From Halalkalibacter wakoensis JCM 9140 (lineage in GTDB: Bacteria > Bacillota > Bacilli > Bacillales > Bacillaceae_D): 64,000 bases of DNA. The stretch is taken from assembly GCF_000513095.1 (NCBI RefSeq), contig NZ_BAUT01000007.1:1-64000 (forward strand). The letters run 5' to 3'. The notes below the pieces were generated by a model, which searched no databases, was not told the origin of the DNA, and worked only from the letters and a program-made list of their open reading frames with translations. The first letter of the stretch is position 1, and every line of letters begins with the position of its first letter. Shown here one piece after another: positions 9,159-16,903 of this stretch. A program made the translations under genes and the position numbers.

Positions 9159-9728
9159 TTGAAGACCATTGCTATTTCAGGATACAAAGCACATGAGTTG
9201 GGGATATTTGACCAAAAACATAAAGGGATTTATTACATAAAAAAAGCAATTGAAACAAGAATTCGACCTCTTATTGACGAAGGACTTGAATGGGTGATCA
9301 TAAGTGGGCAATTAGGGGTTGAGTTATGGGCGGCTGAAGTTATCTTTCAATTAAAACAAGAATTTCCACAGTTGCAATTAGCTATTCTAACCCCATTTCT
9401 CAATCAAGAAGAACGGTGGCAAGATGCAACGAAAACGTATTATCAAGAAATAATAAACCAAGCTGATTTTGTAGATAGCATTACAAAGCGGCCATATGAC
9501 AACCCATTGCAACTAAAACAAAAAAATGAATTCATTATAGCAAAGGCAGATGGTTTGATGTTGCTATATGATGAAGAAAAGCCTGGATCACCAACATATT
9601 ATCTGGAAGTCGCTAAGAAACGCCAAATGCATGATGAGTTTCAGGTCATATTTATTACACCAACTGACCTTGATTTATTAGTACAAGAAGAACAATATAA
9701 TCAATTTGAATCAGAAGGAGATTCGTAA
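9159..9728 (+). CDS. ypsA: YpsA, DUF1273 (SLOG superfamily)
   Basis: A 189-residue soluble protein. The TTG start is set by an AGGTG site at 9148-9152 and by the family N-terminus (MKTIAISGYKAHELGIF versus MKVLAITGYKxFELGIF). The SLOG/Rossmann pattern is visible: the glycine-containing first strand ISGYK, the WVIISGQLGVELWAAEV strand-helix, and a late ADGLMLLYD strand. In B. subtilis overproduced YpsA inhibits cell division and interacts genetically with gpsB, its downstream neighbour, as here. A nucleotide or nucleotide-derived ligand is assumed for the superfamily. Full length. Confidence 0.88.
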   Translation: MKTIAISGYKAHELGIFDQKHKGIYYIKKAIETRIRPLIDEGLEWVIISGQLGVELWAAEVIFQLKQEFPQLQLAILTPFLNQEERWQDATKTYYQEIINQADFVDSITKRPYDNPLQLKQKNEFIIAKADGLMLLYDEEKPGSPTYYLEVAKKRQMHDEFQVIFITPTDLDLLVQEEQYNQFESEGDS

Positions 9729-9805
9729 TTTAAATTGACAAGAAGACGAACTTTTGGAAAAATAGAGAGTAAAGCTGTTCATACAAGTGGGTAGAGGTGA
9801 GGAAA

Positions 9806-10117
9806 ATGAACCAACAAAACATTCGCTTTACAGCGAAAGAAATTCTTGAAAAAGATTTTAAAACAAGCATGAGAGGATATAATCCTGATGAAGTCGATAA
9901 ATTTTTAGATGCTATTATACAAGATTACGAGCTTTTTCAACGTAAGGTTGAGCAATTAGAACAAGAAAACAACCAGTTGAAACGAGAAGTGAAAAAATTA
10001 TCTGATAGATCTCAGCGTCAAGTACCAACCCAAACGGTTGGTAGTACAAATTATGATATTTTACAAAGGTTATCGAATTTAGAGAAAAAAGTATTCGGAA
10101 GCAAATTGTACGAGTAG
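9806..10117 (+). CDS. gpsB: Cell division protein GpsB
   Basis: A 103-residue DivIVA-family protein. Start 9806 is preferred because GAGGTGAGG at 9794-9802 overlaps the alternative GTG at 9797. The N-terminal DivIVA-like domain is clear: [35 protein letters not shown], followed by a coiled coil ([17 protein letters not shown]). The C-terminal [16 protein letters not shown] is the family's trimer-forming tail. GpsB is cytoplasmic and guides PBP1 between the lateral wall and the division septum. It sits upstream of rnpB as in B. subtilis. Confidence 0.93.
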   Translation: MNQQNIRFTAKEILEKDFKTSMRGYNPDEVDKFLDAIIQDYELFQRKVEQLEQENNQLKREVKKLSDRSQRQVPTQTVGSTNYDILQRLSNLEKKVFGSKLYE

Positions 10118-10128
10118 GTGGATCTTTT

Positions 10129-10521
10129 ATGATCGATGTATACATTGACGGTGCAAGCGCTGGGGATCCTGGACCTTCAGGGGCTGGGGTATTTATCAAT
10201 TATAAAAATGGGCAAGTTGAAAACCATGCCATTCCATTAGGCACTATGTCCAACCATGAGGCTGAATATGAAGCATTAATTATAGCGCTTGATATATGTG
10301 TTGAACGTGACTTAAAGATGGTGTCTTTTCGAACGGATTCAAAGTTAATAGATGATGCGATTGAGAAACGTTATGTGAAAAATAAACGTTTTCAATTATA
10401 CTTAGAAAAAGCACTGACACGTATCGATCAATTTGATTTGTTTTTTTTGAAGTGGATTCCGAGTAATCAGAACAAAAATGCTGATTCATTAGCTAGACAA
10501 GCGATAAGGAAAAATAAATAA
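10129..10521 (+). CDS. RNase H type I-like protein (YpeP-like)
   Basis: A 130-residue RNase HI fold protein. Motifs: MIDVYIDGASAGDPGPSGAG (first catalytic Asp at residue 7), HEAEYEALI (catalytic Glu), FRTDSKL (third Asp), and a C-terminal NADSLARQA helix carrying the fourth acidic residue. All four metal-binding positions of type I RNase H are therefore present, which favours an active RNA/DNA-hybrid nuclease. B. subtilis relatives (YpeP-like) are often called non-functional, so activity is uncertain. It begins 11 bases after gpsB, so co-transcription is likely. Confidence 0.85.
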   Translation: MIDVYIDGASAGDPGPSGAGVFINYKNGQVENHAIPLGTMSNHEAEYEALIIALDICVERDLKMVSFRTDSKLIDDAIEKRYVKNKRFQLYLEKALTRIDQFDLFFLKWIPSNQNKNADSLARQAIRKNK

Positions 10522-10584
10522 AGTCGAATTTGGCTATTGATTCTGACGATGATACAGGTTATACTGATCCTTGTCGCTCATGAC

Positions 10585-10995
10585 AACATTAAGCATTCAG
10601 GTAATCGCTGCACGCTTGTCGTGTAGAGGAAAGTCCATGCTCGCACGGACTGCGATGTCCGTAGTGATCGTGCCTAGCCAATTCATAAGCTAGGGTAGTC
10701 TGGTTATGACTGGACTAACGGCAAGGGAAGCACCTACGTCTTCGGATATGGTGTGATACCTTTGAAAGTGCCACAGTGACGGAGTCCATTTGGAAACGAA
10801 TGGAGTGGAACGAGGTAAACCCCACGAGCGAGAAACCCAAAATATGGTAGGGGCATCTTCTCATACGGAAATTGAACTGTTAAGAAGAACAAGAGACTGA
10901 TCTCTTGTAGATAGATGATTACCACCGGAGTACGAGGCTCATCACCGTTTGCAGTACAAAGGAACAGAACATGGCTTATCGAATGGTTAATGGAT
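10585..10995 (+). ncRNA. rnpB: RNase P RNA, bacterial class B
   Basis: The catalytic RNA of ribonuclease P, which matures tRNA 5' ends. Conserved blocks are easy to read: GTAATCGCTGC near 10600, GTAGAGGAAAGTCCATGCTC, CCTACGTCTTCGGATATGG, TTGAAAGTGCCACAGTGACG, GAGCGAGAAACCCAAA, the GTAGATAGATGATTACC block and the near-3' TTTGCAGTACAAAGGAACA. Helix P1 is formed by CATTAAGCATTC (10587-10598) and GAATGGTTAATG (10981-10992). The architecture is the Bacillus (class B) type. The position downstream of gpsB and upstream of ypsC matches B. subtilis. Exact ends are estimated from P1. Confidence 0.96.
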
Positions 10996-11007
10996 GGTTT
11001 TATGAGT

Positions 11008-11030
11008 GTCCCCTTTTAGGGGCTTTTTTT
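11008..11030 (+). terminator. Terminator after rnpB
   Basis: A short CCCC-TTTTA-GGGG hairpin (11010-11022) followed by C and seven T residues. Confidence 0.75.
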
Positions 11031-11101
11031 ATTTGTCGATGTTTGTCATCATACTCGAGAAATCGTATAATAAAAGCAATCTGTTTGGTAAGGAGTAAAT
11101 A

Positions 11102-12244
11102 ATGGAAAAAGTGACGCTAATTGCAACGGCGACAATGGGGCTTGAAGCTCTTGTTGCTCGTGAGGTAAAAGATTTAGGATATGAAGATGTACAAGTAGAA
11201 AACGGGAAAGTGACGTTTACAGCTGATGTTTCTGCGATTCCTAGAGCGAATTTATGGCTTCGTACGGCTGATCGCGTTAAATTAAAAGTTGGAGAATTTA
11301 AGGCATTCTCATTCGATGAATTATTTGAGAAAACAAAAGCATTGCCCTGGGCGGATTTAATTCCTGTTCATGCAGAGTTCCCGGTCATAGGAAAATCCGT
11401 AAAATCTAAGCTCTTTAGTGTGTCTGATTGCCAGGCGATTGTCAAAAAAGCAGTCGTAGAGAGCATGAAGAAACGCTACAAAAGAGGTTGGTTTGATGAA
11501 GATGGTCCTTTGTACAGAATTGAAGTCGCCTTACATAAAGATGTGGCGACATTAACAATTGATACAAGTGGGACGGGCTTACATAAACGTGGTTATCGTT
11601 ATCTACATAATGAAGCACCTCTTAAAGAAACGCTAGCCGCTGCCATGATTATGTTAACGCCATGGAAGCCAGACCGCCCATTTGCAGATCCGTTTACAGG
11701 TTCAGGTACTATTCCAATCGAGGCAGCAATGATTGGGCAAAATATAGCCCCTGGCTTTAATCGTGATTTCGTCTCCGAAAACTGGCATTGGATTGGAAAA
11801 GATCACTGGGATACGGCTCGCCAGGAAGTTGAAGACGTGGCTAATTATGATCAACCATTAGATATATTAGGGACGGATATTGATCATCGCAGTGTAGAGC
11901 TTGCAAGTAATAATGCAAGGGAAGCTGGATTCGGAGATTTGATTACGTTTAAACAAATGCAAGTGAAAGATTTCAGGCATCGCGGTGAATATGGAATACT
12001 CGTAGGAAATCCGCCATATGGAGAACGATTAGGTGAGCGTGACGAAGTAGAGCGCATGTATATAGATATGGGGCGCACATTTGATTTATTAGATACGTGG
12101 TCTGTTTACATGCTTACATCACATGAAGGCTTTGAAGAGCTTTATGGAAAAAAAGCAACGAAAAAACGGAAATTATATAATGGAAATCTGAAAGTGGATT
12201 ATTATCAATTTTTTGGACCGCGTCCACCGCGTAAAGAAAAGTAA
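11102..12244 (+). CDS. ypsC: THUMP-domain rRNA (m2G) methyltransferase, YpsC/RlmL-like
   Basis: A 380-residue class I SAM methyltransferase. The N-terminal ~160 residues are a ferredoxin-like/THUMP RNA-binding module. The catalytic part has FADPFTGSGTIPIEAAM (SAM motif I), LGTDIDHRSVELASNNA, and the NPPYGERLG motif IV (NPPY) typical of base-amino methyltransferases. The family (UPF0020) methylates N2 of guanine in 23S rRNA; the exact position in Bacillus is not visible here. It has its own AAGGAG site and follows the rnpB terminator. Confidence 0.88.
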   Translation: MEKVTLIATATMGLEALVAREVKDLGYEDVQVENGKVTFTADVSAIPRANLWLRTADRVKLKVGEFKAFSFDELFEKTKALPWADLIPVHAEFPVIGKSVKSKLFSVSDCQAIVKKAVVESMKKRYKRGWFDEDGPLYRIEVALHKDVATLTIDTSGTGLHKRGYRYLHNEAPLKETLAAAMIMLTPWKPDRPFADPFTGSGTIPIEAAMIGQNIAPGFNRDFVSENWHWIGKDHWDTARQEVEDVANYDQPLDILGTDIDHRSVELASNNAREAGFGDLITFKQMQVKDFRHRGEYGILVGNPPYGERLGERDEVERMYIDMGRTFDLLDTWSVYMLTSHEGFEELYGKKATKKRKLYNGNLKVDYYQFFGPRPPRKEK

Positions 12245-12407
12245 AGGACTTCTTTTGAAGCATTTATTGGGATGAAGAGAATACCTTCATCTCGTCTAAA
12301 AAAACAATTTCACTTACCGTAATCTTTTAGCTTAGTTTTTATTAAGGAATGTGATTAGTAAATTTTCTGGATAATTTGTGAATAGATCTTGTTTTTTATT
12401 AACGAGA

Positions 12408-12451
12408 TAGAAAAAAAGAAGGGATGACCAACGGAAACGTGGTCATCCCTT
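12408..12451 (-). terminator. Minus-strand terminator ending the triple-repeat transcript
   Basis: GAAGGGATGACCA (12418-12430) pairs with TGGTCATCCCTTC (12440-12452). The A-rich run just before it on the plus strand becomes the U-tract on the minus strand. No ordinary gene lies upstream on the minus strand within 600 bases, only the three tandem repeats, so this terminator is good evidence that those repeats are transcribed. Confidence 0.75.
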
Positions 12452-12470
12452 CATAATCATTACCCAACAA

Positions 12471-12592
12471 CTATCCTCTGCGGCCGTATCGATTATTGTC
12501 TTTCACAGACACCCCTCATTTCAATATATGTTACAAAGAACACGTTTGAAATATACGGATCGTGTACAATAGAATCACCTCTATAGAGTGAT
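12471..12592 (-). repeat. Tandem mini-ORF repeat, copy 1
   Basis: Distal copy on the minus strand. In transcript order it holds: an AGAGGTGATT Shine-Dalgarno; a 12-codon frame starting TTG at 12569 and ending TAA at 12531 (translation YTIRIFQTCSL after the start); a second site GAGGGG; and an 11-codon frame starting GTG at 12506 and ending at 12471 (KDNNRYGRRG after the start). The block TGTTCTTTGTAACAT and the block around the second start are almost identical in all three copies. Confidence 0.6.
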
Positions 12593-12612
12593 AAAATCGA
12601 TTTTCCTTACTA

Positions 12613-12735
12613 TTAGTATCCTCTGCGGTCGTAACGATTTATCCCTTTCACAGACACCTCATTTCATGTATGTTACAAAGAACATGTTTGAAAATCTCGG
12701 TTCCTGTTCAATGGTACCACCTCATTAGAGTTGAT
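12613..12735 (-). repeat. Tandem mini-ORF repeat, copy 2
   Basis: Middle copy. First frame: TGAGGTGG then TTG at 12711 to TAA at 12673, again exactly 39 bases (NRNRDFQTCSL after the start). Second frame: TGAGGTG then GTG at 12651 to TAA at 12613, giving KGINRYDRRGY after the start. The offset from copy 1 is about 142-145 bases. Confidence 0.6.
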
Positions 12736-12760
12736 AAAAATCGCTAACATATACTATTTA

Positions 12761-12880
12761 GTAATTCTTCTGCGGCCTTAACGATTATTGTCTTTCACAG
12801 ACACCCCTCATTTCATGTATGTTACAAAGAACATTCTAGAAATTCCGGAACTGTGTACAACGCAATCACCTCATTGGATA
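12761..12880 (-). repeat. Tandem mini-ORF repeat, copy 3
   Basis: Promoter-proximal copy on the minus strand. First frame: TGAGGTGATT then TTG at 12860 to TAA at 12822, again 39 bases (YTVPEFLECSL after the start). Second frame: TGAGGGG then GTG at 12798, but it stops early at 12778 (KDNNR after the start). The following sequence still resembles the GRRG codons of the other copies, so this second frame looks truncated by a point change. Offset from copy 2 is about 147-149 bases. Confidence 0.6.
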
Positions 12881-13052
12881 TTGTGACTGTGTAATGATTG
12901 AGAAGCAATGGCTCCTCGCTCATTATATTGTCCGCTTATGAAAAGAATATGCTTAAATTAAATAAATTTCTTTTTAACACGTACAAGTATGAATTGCTTT
13001 CATATGGACAACCTGAAATTGAAGTTTGTTACTCGTAAAGGAGGAGCATAGT

Positions 13053-13307
13053 ATGACAGAGAAATCAGGTTTTAATGACATTAAGCAAGTTGAAATGTCG
13101 GTGTTGTCGGCTGAGCATATGGTTGGACAAGCAACAAGAACGATGGATGATGAACAATTGCAAGCAGCTACAAATGCTGTAAATGATGCAAAGGATCAGC
13201 TTCATAAGGCAATGGCGCATCAATCAGGTGTTGATCAAACATTTTTTGAAATGTCAAAAGAACTATTGGCAAAAGCAGATCATCAGTTAAAGGAAGCTAA
13301 AGAATAA
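13053..13307 (+). CDS. DUF2564 family protein
   Basis: An 84-residue, mostly helical cytoplasmic protein. The start at 13053 is set by AAAGGAGGAGC immediately upstream. The sequence FNDIKQVEMSVLSAEHMVGQATRTMD followed by AVNDAKDQLHKA and ELLAKADHQLKEAKE matches the DUF2564 family of small Bacillus proteins, which form helical hairpins. Function unknown. It is a single-gene unit closed by a terminator. Confidence 0.75.
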   Translation: MTEKSGFNDIKQVEMSVLSAEHMVGQATRTMDDEQLQAATNAVNDAKDQLHKAMAHQSGVDQTFFEMSKELLAKADHQLKEAKE

Positions 13308-13314
13308 AGGATAA

Positions 13315-13356
13315 AGCCACTGAAAAAGGTGAGAATACTTTTTTCAGTGGCTCTTA
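13315..13356 (+). terminator. Terminator after DUF2564 gene
   Basis: AGCCACTGAAAAA (13315-13327) pairs with TTTTTTCAGTGGCT ending at 13352, followed by CTTATT. Confidence 0.75.
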
Positions 13357-13381
13357 TTCAAGTAGCAAGGCTTTCTTATGT

Positions 13382-13690
13382 TTATTTTTTATCCGGATGA
13401 TCAAGTGTGGCTATATGAGGGTTAGAGAAATTTACATATCCCAAATCTTCATTATAGTCAATGGTCATCCCATCTAAATACCAAAAGTCATCCTCATTTA
13501 CGAAAAAGGTAATACCAGACTTTTCTACTTTGTAAGATGTGGGGGTAGGATCTTCTTTACTAACACCAACAGAAAAACCACCTGATCCGACTCCTCCAAT
13601 TCGTACAAAAAGACGAAGAGAATCCCCTCTTTTTAATGATATTTCCTTTATATATAATGAAACTGCAGAATCCGTAATTGTTATATTCAT
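13382..13690 (-). CDS. HesB/IscA-like fold protein (YneR type)
   Basis: A 102-residue protein starting MNITITDSAVSLYIKE, with a GGAGGGAACC site upstream of 13690; longer in-frame starts lack one. The LRLFVRIGGVGSGGFSVGVS region matches the YneR-type branch of the HesB/IscA fold, as does the ITFFVNEDDFWYLDGMTIDYNEDLGYVNFSNP block that follows. Like YneR it has no cysteines, so it cannot use the iron-sulfur ligands of true A-type carriers. Role unknown. Divergent from the ypwA gene. Confidence 0.75.
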   Translation of the reverse strand: MNITITDSAVSLYIKEISLKRGDSLRLFVRIGGVGSGGFSVGVSKEDPTPTSYKVEKSGITFFVNEDDFWYLDGMTIDYNEDLGYVNFSNPHIATLDHPDKK

Positions 13691-13819
13691 AATCGGTTCC
13701 CTCCTTACATAGTAAACACAATACCATACGTGCAGGAAATTTTCTATTGTTGCAGGGAATAACAATTCGCATGACGAAATAAAGTAGGTAAAAAACTTTG
13801 AAAAAGGTGGAATTTATAA

Positions 13820-15337
13820 ATGTCTCAAGAAATTCAACAATTGGAAGCAGATTTCAGACAATATGTAAAAAAAATTGAAGATTATGGTCAAGCACTTGCC
13901 GTTTTAGCTTGGGATTCCCGAACTGGTGCACCGAAAAAGGGGGTTTCTGAGCGAGCTGAAGTCATTGGTACATTATCGGCAGACGTGTTTGCCATGTCAA
14001 CATCTGAAGAAATGGGGCATTATTTAAAGGAATTAAGTAAGAAACCTACATACAAGCAGCTGTCAGACATTACGCAGAAAACCATCGATGAATGTTTTAA
14101 AACGTATGAACGAAATGCAAAAATACCTAAAGAAGAGTACAAAGAGTATGTCATGCTCCAAGCTCAATCTGAATCTCTTTGGGAAGAGGCAAAAGATAAA
14201 GCTGATTTTGAACTTTTCCGCCCTAATTTAGAGAAGTTAGTGGAATTTAAAAAAAGATTCGTTCAGTATTGGGGTTATGAACAACACCCTTATAATACGT
14301 TATTGGATGATTATGAGCCTGGTGTTTTTGTTGACACCATTGACAAAGTTTTTGGTGAATTACGTGAGAAACTCATCCCACTCGTAAAAGGAGTAATGGA
14401 ATCAAATCATCAACCAAAGACTGATTTTTTATTTGAAAAGTTTCCTAAAGAAAATCAAAAGTCTCTAAGCTTAGATATTTTAAAAGAAATTGGATATGAC
14501 TTTGAAGCAGGTCGTTTAGATGAGACCGTTCATCCTTTTGCAATTGGAATAAATCCAAATGATGTCCGAGTTACGACCAAGTACAATGAAAATGATTTTC
14601 GTGTTGCCTTATTTGGAACGATTCATGAAGGCGGACATGCATTATATGAACAAAACATTTCACAGGAATTAATCGGGACACCGCTAGCGGATGGAACCTC
14701 GATGGGGATCCATGAATCACAATCACTTTTTTGGGAAAAATTCGTTGGTAAAAACATCGGATTCTGGGAGCGGAATTATGATGTACTGAAGAAGCATTCA
14801 GCAGGTCAATTTGATGATGTGTCGTTAGAAGATTTTTATTTTGCAGTCAATCAAGCAAAGCAATCACTGATTCGAATTGAAAGTGATGAGTTAACTTATT
14901 GCTTACACATTATCTTACGTTATGAGTTAGAAAAAGCATTAATGGAAGATAAACTTACAGTGGCAGAACTTCCACAGGCATGGAACGATAAAATGGAAGA
15001 ATATTTAGGGATCCGCCCGTCTCATGATGGAGAAGGCGTACTTCAAGATGTTCACTGGTCATTTGGCGCATTCGGGTATTTTCCTTCCTATGCATTAGGA
15101 TATATCTATTCAGCACAAATCAAAGAGGCAATGGAAAAAGATCTTCCAAACTTTGACCAATTAGTAAAAGAAGGCAACTTCGCTCCAATTCGTCAGTGGT
15201 TAACAGAGAAAGTGCATCGACATGGAAAAATGAAAAAACCAGCCGAAATTATAAAAGACATTACGGGTGGAGGGATTGATGCAGCTCCGCTCGTCCGTTA
15301 TTTGGAAGAAAAATATCGCCGTCTCTATAAATTTTAA
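13820..15337 (+). CDS. ypwA: M32 metallocarboxypeptidase (Taq family), YpwA
   Basis: A 505-residue cytosolic zinc carboxypeptidase. The active-site motif HEGGHALYEQ (HExxH variant, HEGGH) lies near residue 272, with the third zinc ligand expected in GIHESQSLFWE ~30 residues later. The conserved HPFAIGINPNDVRVTTKY and GVLQDVHWSFGAFGYFPSYALG blocks of the M32 family are both present. Length equals the usual ~500. It releases C-terminal residues with broad specificity. An AAAGGTGG site precedes the ATG. Confidence 0.93.
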   Translation: MSQEIQQLEADFRQYVKKIEDYGQALAVLAWDSRTGAPKKGVSERAEVIGTLSADVFAMSTSEEMGHYLKELSKKPTYKQLSDITQKTIDECFKTYERNAKIPKEEYKEYVMLQAQSESLWEEAKDKADFELFRPNLEKLVEFKKRFVQYWGYEQHPYNTLLDDYEPGVFVDTIDKVFGELREKLIPLVKGVMESNHQPKTDFLFEKFPKENQKSLSLDILKEIGYDFEAGRLDETVHPFAIGINPNDVRVTTKYNENDFRVALFGTIHEGGHALYEQNISQELIGTPLADGTSMGIHESQSLFWEKFVGKNIGFWERNYDVLKKHSAGQFDDVSLEDFYFAVNQAKQSLIRIESDELTYCLHIILRYELEKALMEDKLTVAELPQAWNDKMEEYLGIRPSHDGEGVLQDVHWSFGAFGYFPSYALGYIYSAQIKEAMEKDLPNFDQLVKEGNFAPIRQWLTEKVHRHGKMKKPAEIIKDITGGGIDAAPLVRYLEEKYRRLYKF

Positions 15338-15403
15338 TTAAAATGTTTATTTGTTGTTTTTTTGGGTATATTATCAACTATTATTTTTTATGGAGTGAAA
15401 CTT

Positions 15404-15703
15404 ATGCGTATTGTTGAGATATATCCTAGAGAGGATAGTTTCATTACCGCTTTACATGTTGAACCACAGGCATATTTTAAGGGAGAAGCACACGTTCTGA
15501 GTCTTATATTAGAGAATAAACGATTCGGTTTTGTATGTCATGAAGAAGGAGTTCAAATTAAAAACAACAAAGTAAAAGCATTGTATGGGCCAGCAATTGT
15601 TTGCGGGGAAGAACTTCAAGAGTTATCTAATGAAGAAGCAACTTTTGTACAGAGCTATATCAACAATAATCAGTTTGATTTATCTCATTTTGATTTACAT
15701 TAG
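15404..15703 (+). CDS. Conserved hypothetical protein, 99 residues
   Basis: Starts MRIVEIYPREDSF after a GGAGTG site. It is a soluble, beta-rich protein with one long strand-rich centre (HVLSLILENKRFGFVCHEEGVQIKNNKVKALYGPAIVCGEE) and an acidic, helical end. No known domain recognised. A single-gene unit closed by a strong terminator. Confidence 0.6.
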   Translation: MRIVEIYPREDSFITALHVEPQAYFKGEAHVLSLILENKRFGFVCHEEGVQIKNNKVKALYGPAIVCGEELQELSNEEATFVQSYINNNQFDLSHFDLH

Positions 15704-15707
15704 AAGT

Positions 15708-15747
15708 AGTGGAGAGAACGTTTGAAAATGTTCTCTCCACTTTTTTG
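15708..15747 (+). terminator. Terminator
   Basis: AGTGGAGAGAAC (15708-15719) pairs with GTTCTCTCCACT (15730-15741), followed by a T-run. Confidence 0.88.
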
Positions 15748-15804
15748 TGACGATTTGTCGAATCGATTCGTTCTATTTATAAACAGTTTTAAGAAGGTGA
15801 GCAA

Positions 15805-16134
15805 ATGGTTGGTTTATTAAAGAAAACATCTGAAATTATTCTACATCTCTTTTCCTCAACAAAACAAAGAACGGTACCTAAAATGTATGAAAAACCAGAT
15901 ATTCATGGAGAAGTGTTTAACGTAGAAGATCATTGGTTATTGTTGAATAATCAATTATATGTTGATATACGAGAATGCATCATAATTGATGAAAAGAATG
16001 ATGTACTTGCTGCTAGTAAGATCGTAGAAGGAGATTTCGTTAACGTCTGGATTGAAGAGACAGACGTTATTCGAACGGTTCCTTCTTTAGCAACAGCTAA
16101 AATGGTTCAACGAAGAGGTGCGATTCTCGAATAG
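15805..16134 (+). CDS. Hypothetical protein, 109 residues, small OB-like strand pattern
   Basis: An AAGGTGAG site precedes the ATG. After a basic amphipathic N-terminus comes a beta-rich region (DIHGEVFNVEDHWLLLNNQLYVDIRECIIIDEKNDVLAASKIVEGDFVNVWIEE) whose order of short strands ending in 'GDFVNVWI' resembles small OB-like modules such as DUF3221. No signal peptide. The resemblance is weak and no function is proposed. Confidence 0.6.
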   Translation: MVGLLKKTSEIILHLFSSTKQRTVPKMYEKPDIHGEVFNVEDHWLLLNNQLYVDIRECIIIDEKNDVLAASKIVEGDFVNVWIEETDVIRTVPSLATAKMVQRRGAILE

Positions 16135-16138
16135 AAGA

Positions 16139-16179
16139 GAAGAAACATAAGCAATCATTTTCTGATTGCTAGTTTCTTC
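16139..16179. terminator. Bidirectional terminator between convergent genes
   Basis: GAAGAAACATAAGCAATCA pairs with TGATTGCTAGTTTCTTC across a short loop, with one mismatch. It overlaps the end of the minus-strand ywaF-like gene. Confidence 0.7.
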
Positions 16180-16873
16180 TTAGAATAAGAAAAGGCAGGT
16201 AAAGCATTAAGAACATAATAAAGGCAATTACCTGTAAAGATAATATATACAAAGGAAAAGGCCCGAGAACATCTAGAATACTTGGGTTCTCTGGTTTCCT
16301 AGCTAAAAACATATAATTGGCTCCCGTCATCAAATTGGCTAAAAAAGCAATGGCTGCTATTACATTCAAAACTAAAAACGATTTGAGCATAGAACGAAAC
16401 GTAACAACAAACTGTTCCACCCATACCATATACAAAATAGACAAAATAATAGCAAAGTGTGCTAGAAAAAAATGGATAAATCGAAAGTGTGGGAACGTAT
16501 AAAATAAATCAGGTGTGATCAAGGCTTGAAAGGCTCCGGCCAATCCAAAGAAATAAACAATTTCAAACAGTCGATAACTCTTCCTAATAAGCATGAACGT
16601 GCAAATGTACAGGCTAATTGTACAAAGTTGTAACGGAAGGGTAAAACGAATATCCCATAACCCGACAGAGAAGGTCCATAGGATTATGCTTAGTTCAGAT
16701 ATGACTAACACACTTATTAGGCCGTAACGACCGAGCGATTTCATAATAGCCAAATGGCGAAAAAAATAAAGAGTACATACAAGAATAATGAAAATCAATA
16801 AGGCTCCAATATGGACAGGTGATAAAAACAGGGAATCAACCACGTGCGATCCTCGTTCAAAAATAGGTAGCAT
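16169..16873 (-). CDS. YwaF family (TIGR02206) integral membrane protein
   Basis: A 234-residue protein with about seven transmembrane helices and almost no soluble part. Family signatures include LPLQLCTISLYICTFML, the FRFIHFFLAHFAIILSILYM helix with its two histidines, and NYMFLARKPENPSILDVLGPFPLYI near the C-terminus. The family is widespread in Firmicutes; no transport activity is established. Divergent or separate from its neighbours and ends in the shared terminator. Confidence 0.82.
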   Translation of the reverse strand: MLPIFERGSHVVDSLFLSPVHIGALLIFIILVCTLYFFRHLAIMKSLGRYGLISVLVISELSIILWTFSVGLWDIRFTLPLQLCTISLYICTFMLIRKSYRLFEIVYFFGLAGAFQALITPDLFYTFPHFRFIHFFLAHFAIILSILYMVWVEQFVVTFRSMLKSFLVLNVIAAIAFLANLMTGANYMFLARKPENPSILDVLGPFPLYILSLQVIAFIMFLMLYLPFLILRRN

Positions 16874-16903
16874 CAGGTCCGTCTCCTTTCATAAAGAAAA
16901 CGG

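Noticed and set aside
12471-12880. CRISPR or REP-type array for the triple repeat
   Set aside because: The unit is ~145 bp with conserved ribosome sites and stop codons, and the variable part is inside a fixed-length frame, unlike spacers.
12471-12880. Sporulation sigma-factor promoters (CATACATGA-like) inside the repeats
   Set aside because: The would-be -10 lies only a few bases before the ribosome site of the second frame, too close for a normal start.
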